DNA from: Warburgia ugandensis
Taxonomy: Eukaryota > Streptophyta > Magnoliopsida > Canellales > Canellaceae
Reading direction: 5' to 3'
Assembly (NCBI GenBank): GCA_035236585.1
Contig: CP141132.1
Location: 46,689,880-46,753,879 of the forward strand
Length of the DNA: 64,000 bases
Part shown: in pieces, positions 1-12,847 of the stretch
Position numbering within the stretch: the stretch's first letter is position 1
How the letters are laid out: each line of letters begins with the position of its first letter
Notes under the pieces: model-generated
The model's database searches: none
Told to the model about the DNA's origin: nothing
What the model saw: the letters and a program-made list of their open reading frames with translations, nothing else
Translations under genes and position numbers: made by a program

Positions 1-1834
1 ACTCTTAATATAATACAATGCTCTCAAATAAAAGTACATGTCTTCAAGGGATATACCCCGATTGATTATTCTTCCAAATCTTCTTAAGTCTTGAGCTCCT
101 AATTCTCCTTCTCTGTATCTGAGATATTGTAAACATTGAAACATTTACAATATCTCAACAAGCTATGTTTGGTAGGGGATTCAAGAAGCATAAAACTTTG
201 ACAGTATAATCCTAATACTTCATAATCCCATTATTCATACTCATGGAACAATCTCTTTACTTTTTCATATATGTACATCCTTATGCATACAAATGGTATA
301 GTGTGTATAAATATACACACATGGTCAAAATAGTGAAAAATAGTTAATATCTCAAAGCATAATCATATCCAACTTATGCTGAGTTGATAAATCATCCAAA
401 CTCTGCTAGAAATACTCCCTCATTTGGGTAGTAATGGTAATCCACAATTACCTAACATCTCATCATGCCATATCATAAGGGATTTCACTATGCCATGTAT
501 CATAATCTAAAAATACTCAAAGGACTACTATGCATGCAATCAAAATCCATACCAGCATGCCCAGATAACTACTCAATAATCCACCTATACCATCCTCGGT
601 GGAAATCACAATATCCATGTTCGTATGGGGAGGACCATGGCTATCACAGTGGCAACCTTCCCATAATTGCTTCCCCCCCAGACTTTTAGCCTCATTTAAG
701 CTTGGTATCCATATAATAACAAGATTCAGAGAGTAGGTGGCCAAACCCTACTAACTCTCCTAGCATAGCATCCTCAGGCCTATGCTTGCTTAAAACAAAA
801 TCACAAGCCTCCATGCTTGTATGTAAAGTAATTCTTATACGTATCAAACGATTTGTCTGTTTACTTAGGGCTGGAATATCTTCTAGTTCCATATTCACTT
901 AGAGTCTATTCCTTACCTCTAACTTAACCATTTCATATGAGTTTTGGTTGGATCATAAGGATTTTCAATGGGTTTTATACAAGTATTTACATTATATTTG
1001 TCAACATTTCCAGACATAAGATCATGTATACAACATGTACTTCTCATGTAGATGCATTCATAAAATCCACCTACCCTCAAGTAGTGATCCATCTCTTCAG
1101 ATCTTCCATGATCCTGACTAATGTATGTAATCTGTAAATCCATATATACTGTCAATATATATACAATCTAAATAATCCTATATTTTTTATGCTATCTATA
1201 TTCTTTGTCTAATCTTGTCCTTTGATATAAAGGATCTAGATGTTGTGTCCTATCATGATCTATCTTCCTCAAATAATGTTTATCCTATTGATCAATAGAT
1301 CTGATGGTTAGAATGATCTTCTAATCTTTCAGATCTAAATATTTTTTATTCTAAGTCGTTGTGTATTCCTTTCTTTGATCTTGATCTTTCATAGATCCTT
1401 TGATCAACAATTTGTACTTGTTGATAAAGATCAAGGACTTCGATCTTCTATTATCTAGTTCTTCTCCGATCTAAGTTTAGTTGTTTGATCATCCCTAAAG
1501 AGGATGATCTTGGTTCTCTTCCTTGAATCATAATTGATCAAGGGTTCAGATCTTCTAATTTATCTAAGATCTTCTATTCTATTTTATCTAAGTTGCAAGC
1601 AATATATATCATCATCAAGAAGTATTTATTTCTTTTTATTGTTCTTGATCATTCAAGATCCAATGGATCTTGTTTGATCATCCTTATCTTACTTACAATT
1701 TTTATTAGGGTTAAATAATTTACTAACCTTTTATGCTCTTATTATTATTATTCAACCAGTTAATGTTTTACTGGTTGAAGATAACTTATTTAAGCCTAAA
1801 TCTAAACTACTCTTCTTATTTCCAATTGGATAAG

Positions 1835-2120
1835 GCTTACTAGCTGAATGGGTGAACATAAAGTGGTTGCTTCAATCCTCATGTAAGGAGGCATTTAGAC
1901 CTCACAAACGCTAACGGAAGGTAGGGGAAGAGCGAGGCTCTATTAAAAATCCCTCTTAACCACCATGTTCAACATTCACTAGAGTGACCTTAGCTCAACC
2001 TTTCATAAGGTTCCTATGAGCATGTTAACCCTGAGTACTCTTTCCAATTGATTTTAATTATGTCCATGAATATTTAAAATGTCATTCATGGGGTTTATTA
2101 TTCTCCTAGCTTGGGCCAAG
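1835..2120 (-). other. Hairpin-bearing module shared with another retroelement family (copy 1)
   Basis: This ~285-bp block aligns with 25,661-25,951 and 39,371-39,650. Its core on the sense (minus) strand is AGAGC-CTC-GCTCT, a 5-bp stem at 1929-1941, followed by CTTCCCC and then a GAGG...CCTC stem. It is not coding. Function is unknown; its sense orientation in every host suggests an RNA role (inference). Confidence 0.65.
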
Positions 2121-4071
2121 GATTTGATAATCCTTATATTGTCCTACTAACTATAGCCCTTTACTAATTAAGTCCAAGTCAAATAATTCACTCTTATTTG
2201 TGTCATGAAACTCTACTTTCTCGTTAGATTCCATTTTTGGTGTTTTATGCTCTTTATCTCATAACTACTTTAACTATTAAATCTATTAATAAAATTTAAC
2301 CATAAATGATTTATAACTTTAAAGCATAAAACTACATAATTGAATAACCTAATGATAATGGTATAAGGTACTTAAGATTACACTAACATGATTTCTAACT
2401 AATGTACTTTATCTAATAGATTCAAATTAAACTATCAAGGACCTACAGTACCATCTCATACCATAGTCTAATCTAACATGAAATCTTAGCATGGTCCTGA
2501 GTTACAATTGTATGAAATCATACCAACATGGTCCTAAGTTACAATTCATCATTCATGAATAATTTTATGGACATTTGAAATGATGTTATACTAAGATAAT
2601 CTATCATGGATCCTATATTCATGAAATGAATCAAATGAAATCAATGCATAAATCAAGCTAACCCGTTTCTCATTATTAAAGCTTTTACTTATGATCCAAC
2701 CATTAGATCTTAGGTCTTTTCCTTTTAATCAAGGGTTTTAATTAATTTTAGGGCTTTTACTCTATTAAGGTCTAAGAACGTATCCTTTGTTTTTGGTCAT
2801 ATTCAATCCATGATCTCAATGGATTCCATCATAATATCATTCATTCAATCCATCCCAAGGATCTGATTATACTTAATCTCATTGATCAAGTGGGTCCTTT
2901 TGTATTTTTAGGGTTTTTCTACCATAAAGGGTAGATCCCTCAATTTATCTTAGATCTATCCAATAAATCATCGATATCACTTGATTTCAAAATTATATCA
3001 TCAGTAAATCATATCCCTAAGATCTGATCATCTTAGATCTTGAAGATCATGAAAATTAGAAACTTAATTCTTGAAAACAGAAAGTTTCTGGAATGTTTTT
3101 ATCAATATTATGGTTTCAGAAGAAAATAGACGTTATAAGCTTTCCATAACTTCTTTCTGATCTCAATTTGGAGTTCAGATGATTCCACAACTGAACTGTA
3201 AAGTTCACAGTCATTCTTAGGGTCCAGATTTGATCTGGGCCTAGTAGAACAGATGCCCCGAATTGATCGGGTGGAGTGGTTGCTACGTGCCCATTACCAG
3301 GATGCATGCATAACGAGCTCCCCAGGAATCGACGATGTTGCACACATCCCATACGCAGAAACGCTACCATAGGGCGCCTTTGTATGGTGTTTCGCAGCGC
3401 ATCCCTCAATCCCAATTTGATTTGGAGATCGGACAATCCGTTTTGGACCGTCCAATCAATCCTTTTCAATCAAAGGCTCAAAACTCTATAAAATTTCATG
3501 AAACTTCTACCCTAGGAGTTTTGGACCATTCTAGAGTGATTGGATGGCTTAGATTTTTCATCTAAGACTTTCATCATCCAGAATTGAAGGATTCTGGTCC
3601 TTACTTTATTTTTATAAAATTTAACCTAAAATTAATTACAAAAAATTAGAAATTACATAAAACAACATGAAATAAGTATAAGAAGTGGTTCCACCTACCT
3701 GATTGGAGAAAAACATAGATTTGAAGCCCAATTTGAAATAAATACCCTTTGATGATAAGATAGCCCGATAGTCCCTTGTTTTGTGATTTTTCATTGATTG
3801 CACCATTGGATCTTGAAATTGATTTGGGGTTTTGTAGATAAGGTAGTCTAGGATTGTATGGATGGTGAGATTTTTGAGATTCAATTTGGAACAGAGTGCC
3901 TAATTAAATTTAGATCTCTTGTTCCAATTAGAGAGAGGAGAGAGAATGTGCAAGAAGGGAGATTTTTGGGAGTTTTGGAATTATGAGAAGGAAGTTAAAT
4001 CTGGTTTTTCAGAGTAAGCAAGATGATTTTGTAAGAATTTTAATGAACATTTTTACAGGATTTTTTGAGCG

Positions 4072-4082
4072 GTATTTATAGG
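4072..4082 (-). promoter_or_regulatory. TATA box of LTR A
   Basis: The minus strand reads CCTATAAATACC, the same motif at the equivalent place as in the solo LTR (23,750-23,760). It is the likely pol II start region of this LTR family. Confidence 0.5.
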
Positions 4083-4645
4083 TGTTTTACATTTTTTATA
4101 ATTACTTGTAATAATTATGTTTTAATTCTTTTAAATATTAAATTAACATTGGATCCTTCACTACCACCTCCTTCTCCACTAGTAGCTAGTAGTGGTTTGA
4201 CCACTCATTACATATTTTTTGGCCGTTGGATTCGTTTGTGGGCCCCATGGGTTGTGAAAGGACCATTTTGCCCTTTTGTGGAGAAAAATCCAAGTTATTC
4301 TCCAGAACTCAAATTTGAGCGTACTCAGTGGCATTGGATTTGTATTTCCAAGTACATTCTAAATATTGATGTCTCAGATCTCGATTATGGGTAAAATTAC
4401 CATTATACCCTTTTATTCATAAAAATAAAGAAAATTAGGGATTTTTCATTTTAACTCAAAATTGAACATACTTAGTGTCAATTCGATTGGTTTTTCAAGT
4501 TCATTCATAATTTCTAAGTTTTAAATTATGTTTTAATCTCTATAAAAAGAGAATTTTCAATAACCTAATATTCTAGCCTAGAATTTCTAAAAATTCAAAC
4601 TAAATTGATTCTCTCAATCAATTTATAAAAATTGGAGTTATTACA

Positions 4646-7632
4646 ACAACCCAAGTTTTTAAACAACTTTTTAAATACAAATAGTGAAAACAATTTTCTT
4701 AAACTATTTTTTTTTCAAACCCTGAGTATCATCTTTATCAAATAAAGCACATTTCAGGAGTTTTGAAATGTTATGAGTTTATAATTAATGTATTCCAAGA
4801 TTTATCTAGTCATAACTCCCAATCTAATTGTATAAATACATATACATATATGTCTAGAAAGATCAAATAGAAGTCATATACTTACACTATCAACACGCGA
4901 TCTTACACTACTACTATTTTCGTCCAAGGTTTTTTCCAACATGAGATGCTTAATCTTCAAGTCAATTTCTCTAATCTGAGATATTGTAAATAATATAGTA
5001 TCTTCACAAGCCTATGCTTGGTAGGTATTTTAACATCAAATATGACCATTCACATAAATCCACATCCAAAAGGGATTTCCAATGATTAGTTCTAAAATAA
5101 GAAGATGTATTCATAACATCATAAGCACTTGTAAAATAATTAGTATGACAGAATTTTGTCTAAGATTAAATCTATCATAGATAGCTAACCAGTTGGAAAA
5201 TTTCATGCCAAATCAATATTAGAGCATATAAGCTCACAATAGGCAAATCTATGTCAAATCCATATTAGAGCATATCAGCTCATCATAGGCAAATCTATGC
5301 TAAAAGAACAAAGTATGAATTAAATAATACATGTAAAAGCATCTTACAATCCATCTTAGCCCAAACTATGACCATACCATGAGCACTAAGAAGCTTGCCA
5401 GTGCCTTTTGCACCTACCACCATCAGTTACCTACAAGTATAACTTGAAATACAAATCATGTGTCAAATCACAGTTGTGCATCAAAATAAAATGAGAAATC
5501 AAATCCATGAAATGCATATATTAAATGCAAGTATTAGTAATTCCAAACCCAGGATTTAATGGTGAAATAAACCATTCATTTCTATCAAAAGTCTAGTAGA
5601 GTCTCCTTTGTTTTATGGATGCTTTTTACACATGAGATATGATTCACTTGATAAGCCATCATTTATATTTCCAATATAGCTAATGATTCCATCTCTTTAT
5701 CATCAACAATCATAAATCTCAAGTAATATCCATGCCTCATATTAATAATCCAATATCATCATCAAAAGTAGAATATATATCATCTATTTCATCCACAAAG
5801 AGTGATGCATTTCTAATTTGTAACTAGGTCATTTACAAAATCATCAAAATCAATTCATAGCATGTATTTGACTAAATACACATTATTTGACTAAAACTAA
5901 TCATTTGGTTATAATCTGAATATATATAAAACTCAATGATGTTAAAACAACCTATTTTGTGTGGCAAATTCAATAACCCCTCTAGCTTTTCCTTGGCTTC
6001 ATAAAGCCAATCCACCACTCATCCAGTCCAAAGTGTGTATCCATCTATATAGTATAAAAATCTAGATCATATAATTCATATATAGATTCGCATATCTATC
6101 TTGGATTGCACCTCAAAAATCACATATTATTGATTAACAATCACAATTGCACAAACATAGGTATTTAGGCTACTGATCTAATTTTCCAACCAATAATCAT
6201 CAATTAGGCATTCATCAAGTGCTAGATTTTCATATACGTATAGTTGATTATTGATCAATGATTTAGATCAATACTAAACAACATGAATTTCAGTAATCTG
6301 AGCAGTTACAAACTATTATCTATGCAGATCAATAACTTTAATCACTAAACAATGACATGTTCCATGTTTTGGACAATTGAATATGTGATTCAAATGTTTC
6401 TAATTATTGCTAGAAGTCACATTTCAGATTTCCTGATCATCCAATTGTCAAATTACTATAGGTTTTCCAATATAAGTGTTTAACAGCGATCCAATGGTTG
6501 ACAGCCATTGGATCAATGTCACATATTGTAGATCAATGTTCTTAACACAAATCCATCATCTAATCATAACTTGGATGGTTAATTTGTGTGGATCATCAAT
6601 CAACAGTCACAAATTAAGTCTTTAGACAATTAGATCTTTCTTGAACATGTAAAAATAGTATCATTAAGATATATATAAGTTTTTTACTAAATCTAATGGT
6701 TTGTGATCATTAGAAACTAGGATTTAGCTCTAAACAGGTAGAAGAAAGGTTTACAATATGTACATCCATCAATCCACATCTATTGATGAATGAATCTAAC
6801 ATTTTTAATTTAAAAAGAAAGTGTATTATAAAGAAATCACCAAAAATTTCTAGATCGAAATTGTGCACATTATGAAATGAAAAATCAAAGAATCATAGTG
6901 AAGAAATCCTACCTATTGTGTGAGTTTTCCTCTTGAAAGATCGCAAGTTGTAGATCGGTTTTTGAAGAAAGTTGCAATGTCGGCTTGCCACAATCTACTA
7001 TGACTACTCTCATATTTCTTGACAAAAAAGTTCACCGATCTTTTGCTCTACAAGAGGGGTTTTACTCCTTTTGAATTAAAGAATGAAATAGATTATTCAA
7101 ATCTCCATTTTCAAACCATCTTAGTATCTATGCTTCTCAATTTTTTGACATCTTTATCGGCTTCTTCTCTAGTCATGTCATCAGTGAAAATGTAGTGAGG
7201 TGGAAGACAATAGTCAAGCTTTTCTTCCCTCCTCTCTCCTTCTCCTCTCCTCCTCCTTTTTCTTCCTTTTCTTCTTCTTCTTTTTCTTCCCTCTCCTATC
7301 TAGTTTTCTTTCTTTTTTCTATTTTAGTTGACTTTTAACTCATGATAAGATTTGAGCCAAATGCCCTTAGGGGTGTTGTTATCAAATTTGTACCCCCTTG
7401 TTTGAAATATTTGATTTTTTCTCATATAAACTCCAATCTCAGCATTCTTAGTGTCATTGGAAAGCTTTTCTTAGGCACATTCCAATTATTGAGGTTTTAA
7501 TGGTAAATTTTATATATTTTAAAAGTTTATTTCTTCAAAACCCAAAATTGTATAAATCTCAAATTCACATTTTATGATTAAAATAAATAAATAAATCACA
7601 TGAAATAGAATTTAAAAATTATGGGTATTACA
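4646..7632 (-). mobile_element. LTR B, 3' LTR of a minus-strand Tekay/Del-type element
   Basis: The minus strand starts TGTAATACCCATAA at 7632, directly preceded by a polypurine tract (7633-7646), so this is the 3' LTR of an element whose body lies to the right. The other end stops at LTR A after AAAACTTGGGTTGT, which resembles the usual family ending but lacks its last bases. It carries the family tail motif near 4980-5030 and a ~100-bp CT-rich (sense purine-rich) stretch at 7215-7318. No coding potential remains. Confidence 0.7.
7215..7318. repeat. Low-complexity CT-rich tract in LTR B
   Basis: The plus strand is almost purely C and T, with runs such as CTCCTCCTCC and CTTCTTCTTC. It is purine-rich in the sense strand of LTR B, as in other LTRs of the window. 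Confidence 0.7.
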
Positions 7633-7646
7633 TTCTTCCCCTTTAG
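7633..7646 (-). other. Polypurine tract of the LTR B element
   Basis: The minus strand reads CTAAAGGGGAAGAA immediately before the LTR start TGTAATACC. Plus-strand DNA synthesis starts at such tracts in LTR retrotransposons. The upstream minus-strand sequence (AATTTCAAGGATAAAATTC) resembles the usual end of Tekay/Del polyproteins. Confidence 0.7.
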
Positions 7647-8333
7647 AAGAATTTTATCCTTGAAATTCTTTCAAAGTCATTGAGCAAACAAATTTGGATG
7701 TCTCTTTCTCATCTCATCACAAATTCTAGTTTTAAGTTACCTCTTTGGAAAAGATTTTTATACCAAAGAAATTTCTTCATTCTTCAACATTCATTTTATT
7801 TTGAATCTTATAACTCCTTTAATCAATGAAATCCTAAAAGAAAACATGATTCCAAATTTTAAACTCCTGCATACTTGCACTACTTATTAGCATAGCTTTC
7901 TTTCTACTTTGAGATGTAAGGAGTCGCTTTTGCTATGCACTCTAATACTTAGTCTTTACTTGCTATTACATCAACATTATTCTACAATTTCTTCTCACAT
8001 AGGTAATGTCTTCAAATCTTTAAGGCCAAAGTCACAACTGTCACTTCTTATTCATGAGTAGTATATTCATCTCATTCTTCTAAAATTAGTTAAACATACT
8101 CAATCACATTGCTACTCAATGTCAATTAATGTATGGACTAAACTCTACATCTTTTAAAGATTTGTTCAAGTTCATGATTTGAAAATAAAGAAACATCATA
8201 AGCTAGATACTTCCATCATGAACAACCTCATTATCTTTTGGCATCAATGTTTTTATCAATTTCTTATAGCATCACTAGCAATCAATTGAAACATCCACTA
8301 ACATGTTCATACTTATGCAATAATTCTTCAAAT
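7647..8333 (-). mobile_element. Degenerate internal sequence of the LTR B element
   Basis: This AT-rich stretch lies upstream of the polypurine tract on the minus strand. Only the last ~30 bases resemble a Tekay/Del 3' end; I recognise no pol domain in the rest. It is cut off by the start of LTR E. Confidence 0.4.
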
Positions 8334-10187
8334 TGTGAAATACCTTGAATTTTTAAATTTCATAAATTTATTAGTTATGAATGTTTCTATATTAAACTAA
8401 GTTGTTTTGATGGTAAGGTTAAAGAATGTGAGATTTTAGTATATAATCCAACACATTTAGATTCTTTAAGTAGTATAATCAAATGATTAGAAAGTAAGGA
8501 ATGAACACATGTGTGAATGATAGGCCAAATGTTCCACAGATGCTATGGGAGTTAAGGAGAAAATGTCTTTTTTCCAAGGTTACCAAGTGAGACTTGGTAG
8601 CAAAGTATAAGGGGGAGTTGCTTTACTTTTAGGGACTCTACTCCATGGTGAATAGTTAATAAGTATTGGATGACAATTCTATGAAATCAGATCATGGTGG
8701 TCTAGTTTGCACTTCATAAAATTATAATAGGTTATGAAATTAGAAAGTTTCCTAAAATAGAAATAGTGGGATGTTTGAGGTCATGTTGGATGAATGGTTG
8801 AGATTTCATATAAGATAACAGCTAGAAGGTCAGTTAGGTTTCATGAACAAGTGTAAAACATATGATATTAGATTAGTAAGAAGCTGGGGCATTTTTATTA
8901 GGTCTACCAAGCAAGGATACTTGGTAGTCAAGCAATAGAAGTGGAGGCACCTAAGAGTAAGACGTCCACTTCACTTAGAAAGTTGACTACATAATGAAAA
9001 GTGGATTAACACAAGTTGGGAAGTGAACTAGGCTGTTAATAATACTTTCTACAAGTTTAAAAGAGGAGTATTTCAGCTAGGTTTAGAGTTTCTAAAAGTT
9101 TTAAAATGTGTAATCCTAAAATTAGAAAGTTTTGGTCACCTTGGGCACCAAGTAACATTACAAAATGGAAACCTTAAGATCTATATATGTATGGGATGCC
9201 CAACTTTAAGGAAATCCTTTGGCTGGTGTTCCAAAAGAAAAGGAGAGTTAGAAAGGAGAAAGAATGTCTAGATTTGAAGTGAGGAAGAAGGTGAGAGAGG
9301 AGAAGAGTTCAAGTGTTAAAGGAGATTCGATCTGTGCATTTCAACCTTGGATAAGAATATCCTAGAAGACATTAGGAGTTGGTGATTGTAAGGGGATTTC
9401 AAACTCTCTAACTAGGGTTTTATAAACAAACATGAATGATTTGAATAGAAAACATGTGGTTTTTACATGATTTTGAGTGTGAGTTTGCATGGGATTCAAG
9501 TGGTTATGTGCTATGTATAGAGTGGCTTTTCCTTTGGTATTTCACATATCTTTTGATGTGTGTTCTTTTGTTAGTCTTGTATGATAAATCAAGACATGTT
9601 TAAGGTTAATATCATAGAGTTTTTATGGCAAGATTATATGTTTTAAGAGCTAAGAAATTTGATGAATTTCTACATGCATTTTCATTTCCCTAAAATAGTA
9701 TGTTACTGTTATGGATGACTTCGTATGAGTAATTGAATTTGTTTCTCCTTAAAATTTATCCTACATTTTTTATATGTGATTTTTTAGATAATAAGTGAAA
9801 AATAGGTGATAAAACTATTGGTTTTCCTGATGATTTTGATTGAATTTTGTTGAGGTTTCATTGTTGGTAATCCTAATGCATGTTAACTATTTTTGACCAT
9901 CTAATCTGAGTGTGATCAAAATAAAAAAATTTAGTAAAATTTCACATGAACATGTGTTTATAAGTGGTGGTAATTATCAAAAAATATCTCATGTAAACAG
10001 CCCAAAAATCATGATTTCTAGATCCAAGTTTCCAATGTATTTTAGCTCACTGCAATATATATTTTAGAGCTTAGAAAATTTGGTGTTTTTGAGTGCCTTT
10101 GGTCTTTAATTTTTCACTAGAAATCTAAAGTATTATGGATTAAATAATTTCATAGAAATTTGGCATTAAAACTAAGTTATTAAGTGG
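8334..10187 (+). mobile_element. LTR E, degenerate plus-strand LTR, left part
   Basis: It starts TGTGAAATACCTTGAATTTT, a decayed form of the TGTAATACC start used by Tekay/Del LTRs. A TATA-like CTATATATG lies near 9181. It breaks at LTR C (10,188) and appears to resume after 12,847. Assignment rests on resemblance of its ends and tail to the better preserved LTRs here. Confidence 0.4.
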
Positions 10188-12847
10188 TGTAGCATTAACA
10201 TTATTTGTAAGTGCATGAATCAAAGTAGTATTGCACGCAAGAGTGCATCCCACAAGATATCTCACAAATTTGTATGTTGGATGGATCATATTTAAAGTAA
10301 ACTTCAACCAAAGAGAGAAATTGAATTGGATTTAAATTTAAACTCGGAAAGTAAATGACAAAAGAAAGGAAATATACATGAAACTAGAAACTACAATTAA
10401 AAGAAACTTGCTAAAACTAAAGCTATGCAATGGAATTAGAAATTAACATTCATTCAATAAAGAAACTAATTGAAAACTAGAATAAATTAAACTATGAAAC
10501 TTAAACTAAAGGAAACTTGACAAAACTTAAAAAGGAAAATTTCTAATGCTAAAGTAACATGCAAACAACTAATTAACAATTGCTAGACTAACATGAAATA
10601 AAAGAACTACAATCCACTTAAAGGAAATTCAATCAATTACCATGTGGATGAATCATGGAGTTGTGCACATGGTTCATGAGTGAGATATAGCAAGAAATTA
10701 TGAATTAAAAGCTAACTAACATTCAAAATAATCAAAGTACTCACTAAACTAAATAAAGAGATAAATGGGTTCTAATGGAATCAAGCATATAAGATGTGTT
10801 GACTACTAGAAACCAAGCATGAAGATTGAATGAAAAAAATCCAGATTTTAAGAACTTAAGAAACTCAAATCTAACCAAGCATGGAAAGCAATTGAACTAT
10901 TTCTTTTTATGTAAGATAACAATCAAGATCTAAAGTACTTCAATACTAGAAACAAGCATAAACAATAAGCCTCAAAGAACTTTATTAATTGAATGCCAAA
11001 GTACATCAAATAGAGTGCTCATTACACATAAATTAGAAAATGAAAAATACGCACTCTTCCTACACTTGAAACATGATTCAAATTAAACATCCAAAATGCT
11101 CAAATTCTCTCAAAATAAACTATGATGACATGTAAGTGAAATCCAAGAGAGAACTCAAGAGAAAGATGCCTAGAATGATGGAACTAGTTAAGGAAAAAAA
11201 CTCTTAGAACTAGTTCCAAATTCAAGCTAAAAAACATGAAATTCGAGGAAAATCAATTATTGAAGCTTTTCATTCTCTTGGATGTCAATACCAAAGGAGA
11301 AGTAACTTGGATCTTTGATGAATAAGAAAGAACAAGTAAGAAATTGGAAGCAAAGAACTAAGGGAAAGCTAGGAGGGATTATGAGTGTGAAAGCAAAATC
11401 AGAACAAAGAAGCAAATAAAGAAGATAAAGCAATGAAACATAGTAGTAAAATAGAATTCAAGTGTACAAATAAAGTAAAAAGACATGAGAAACCAATTAA
11501 AAGAAGTCCAAAAAAATACAAAGTTCAAAGCTCCAAAGATCACCAAGCTAGAGTGCAACTTTTCAAAGTTTTGTCACCAAACGTCTACTTAGAAAAAGAT
11601 GTGGAGTGCTTGGGGATTTATAGATGCTGGTTTCTACGTGCATAAAGGCTTAATCTAAGAAGGGAAAGTGGATCCATATTCTAGGGTTTCAATAAGGGAA
11701 AGTTAGTTAGAGAGTTAGGTATGCAAGTGACATCATGGCTGGCTGCCATGAAATTAGAAAGGGGGGAGGTGTCACCTTCTTAGGAAGGTGGCATGGAGCT
11801 CCTCCCCTCCTAAATAGGTGGTTTGGCTATTGGACAGAGGGGGAAAAAAGAAAAGGAAAGAAAAGAAAAGAAGATTAGGAAAGATCTAGATTTTTTAAGA
11901 GTTTTGATTTGAAATAGATTTAGGAATTTTTTTTTAATTAGGAAACCACCTAAAATGACAACTAAGCAAACGAGGAAGCATCACCTTCTTACCTCCTTAA
12001 GCCAAAAATTTGGAAACCCTAATTGAATGGATGGAAAGGATAACAAAATAGAAATGGAAAGTGGGTTTTCTCTCTTGAATGGTCTACCTATGCATGATCA
12101 TTTTACCTTTTACAAATATCACTCAAAACCTTCTAATTGTCCTTAAAAATCATACATTTGGTATGTGATAATTGCTTGAATTGATCCTCCACTAGTGTGA
12201 CTCCATGTAGCATGGCTCCCATATGGCTTGATGGCTCATTCCTTGGTGGCTTGAATGGATAAATCCTTAGGCTTCAAAGCTTGAATGGCTTGACTTACTT
12301 AGGTTTCCTAATTAGATGAGGAAACCTCATGCATGGCTCCCATATGGCTTGATGGCTCCCTTTGATGGCTCATTCCTTGGTGGCTTGAATGGATAAATCC
12401 TTAGGCTTCAAAGATTGAATGGCTTGACTTACTTAGGTTTCCTAATTAGATGAGGAAACCTCATGCATGGCTCCCATATGGCTTGATGGCTCCCTTTGAT
12501 GGCTCATTCCTTGGTGACTTGAATGGATAAATCCTTAGGCTTCAAAGCTTGAATGGCTTGACTTACTTAGGTTTCCTAATTAGATGAGGAAACCTCATGC
12601 ATGGCTCCCATATGGCTTGATGGCTCCCTTTGATGGCTCATTCCTTGGTGACTTGAATGGATAAATCCTTAGACTTCAAAGCTTGAATGGCTTGACTTAC
12701 TTAGGTTTCCTAATTAGATGAGGAAAACTCATGCATGGCTCCAATTCTTATGCAAAGTGAAAAATTACATGGATTTTTGTGTGGACCATTTTAGTCACCT
12801 TTGATTGCTTCTTTGCTTGGCTTAGGATAATTTTTAGGATTGCTGCA
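10188..12847 (-). mobile_element. LTR C, old Athila/TR-GAG-like LTR
   Basis: The left end (TGTAGCATTAACA, then AAGTGCATG and GTGCATCCCACAAGA) aligns with the left end of the TR-GAG LTR at 31,834 (GCAAGTGCACGG...GATCCCACGAGGA), so it is a diverged relative in the same orientation. The right end reads TTGCTGCA, an imperfect inverted partner of TGTAGCA. No primer site or polypurine tract is adjacent and no target duplication is clear, so it is probably a solo LTR, and its exact ends are uncertain by several bases. It contains the 134-bp repeat array. Confidence 0.45.
12211..12733. repeat. Tandem array, 134-bp unit, four copies
   Basis: Units begin CATGGCTCCCATATGG at 12,211, 12,332, 12,466 and 12,600, and a partial unit follows at 12,734. 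The spacing is 134 bp except for the first unit (121 bp), which lacks an internal 13-bp piece. Copies differ by only a few bases, so the array is far younger than the LTR C that carries it. Confidence 0.92.

Larger units (their letters stand above)
1..4645 (-). mobile_element. LTR A, Tekay/Del-type Gypsy LTR, cut by the window start
   Basis: On the minus strand this LTR begins TGTAATAACTCC at 4645 and runs leftward off the window. It belongs to the same family as the solo LTR at 23,162-27,922 but lies in the opposite orientation: the TATA region, the hairpin block at 1835-2120 and the tail with the paired ATATTGTAAA/TTTACAATAT motif near 120-165 all match it. By comparison with the solo copy, about 300 bp of the 3' end are missing to the left. 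It abuts the truncated end of LTR B, so it probably inserted there; ACAAC at 4646-4650 is the candidate target duplication, whose partner lies outside the window. No coding sequence is present. Confidence 0.8.
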
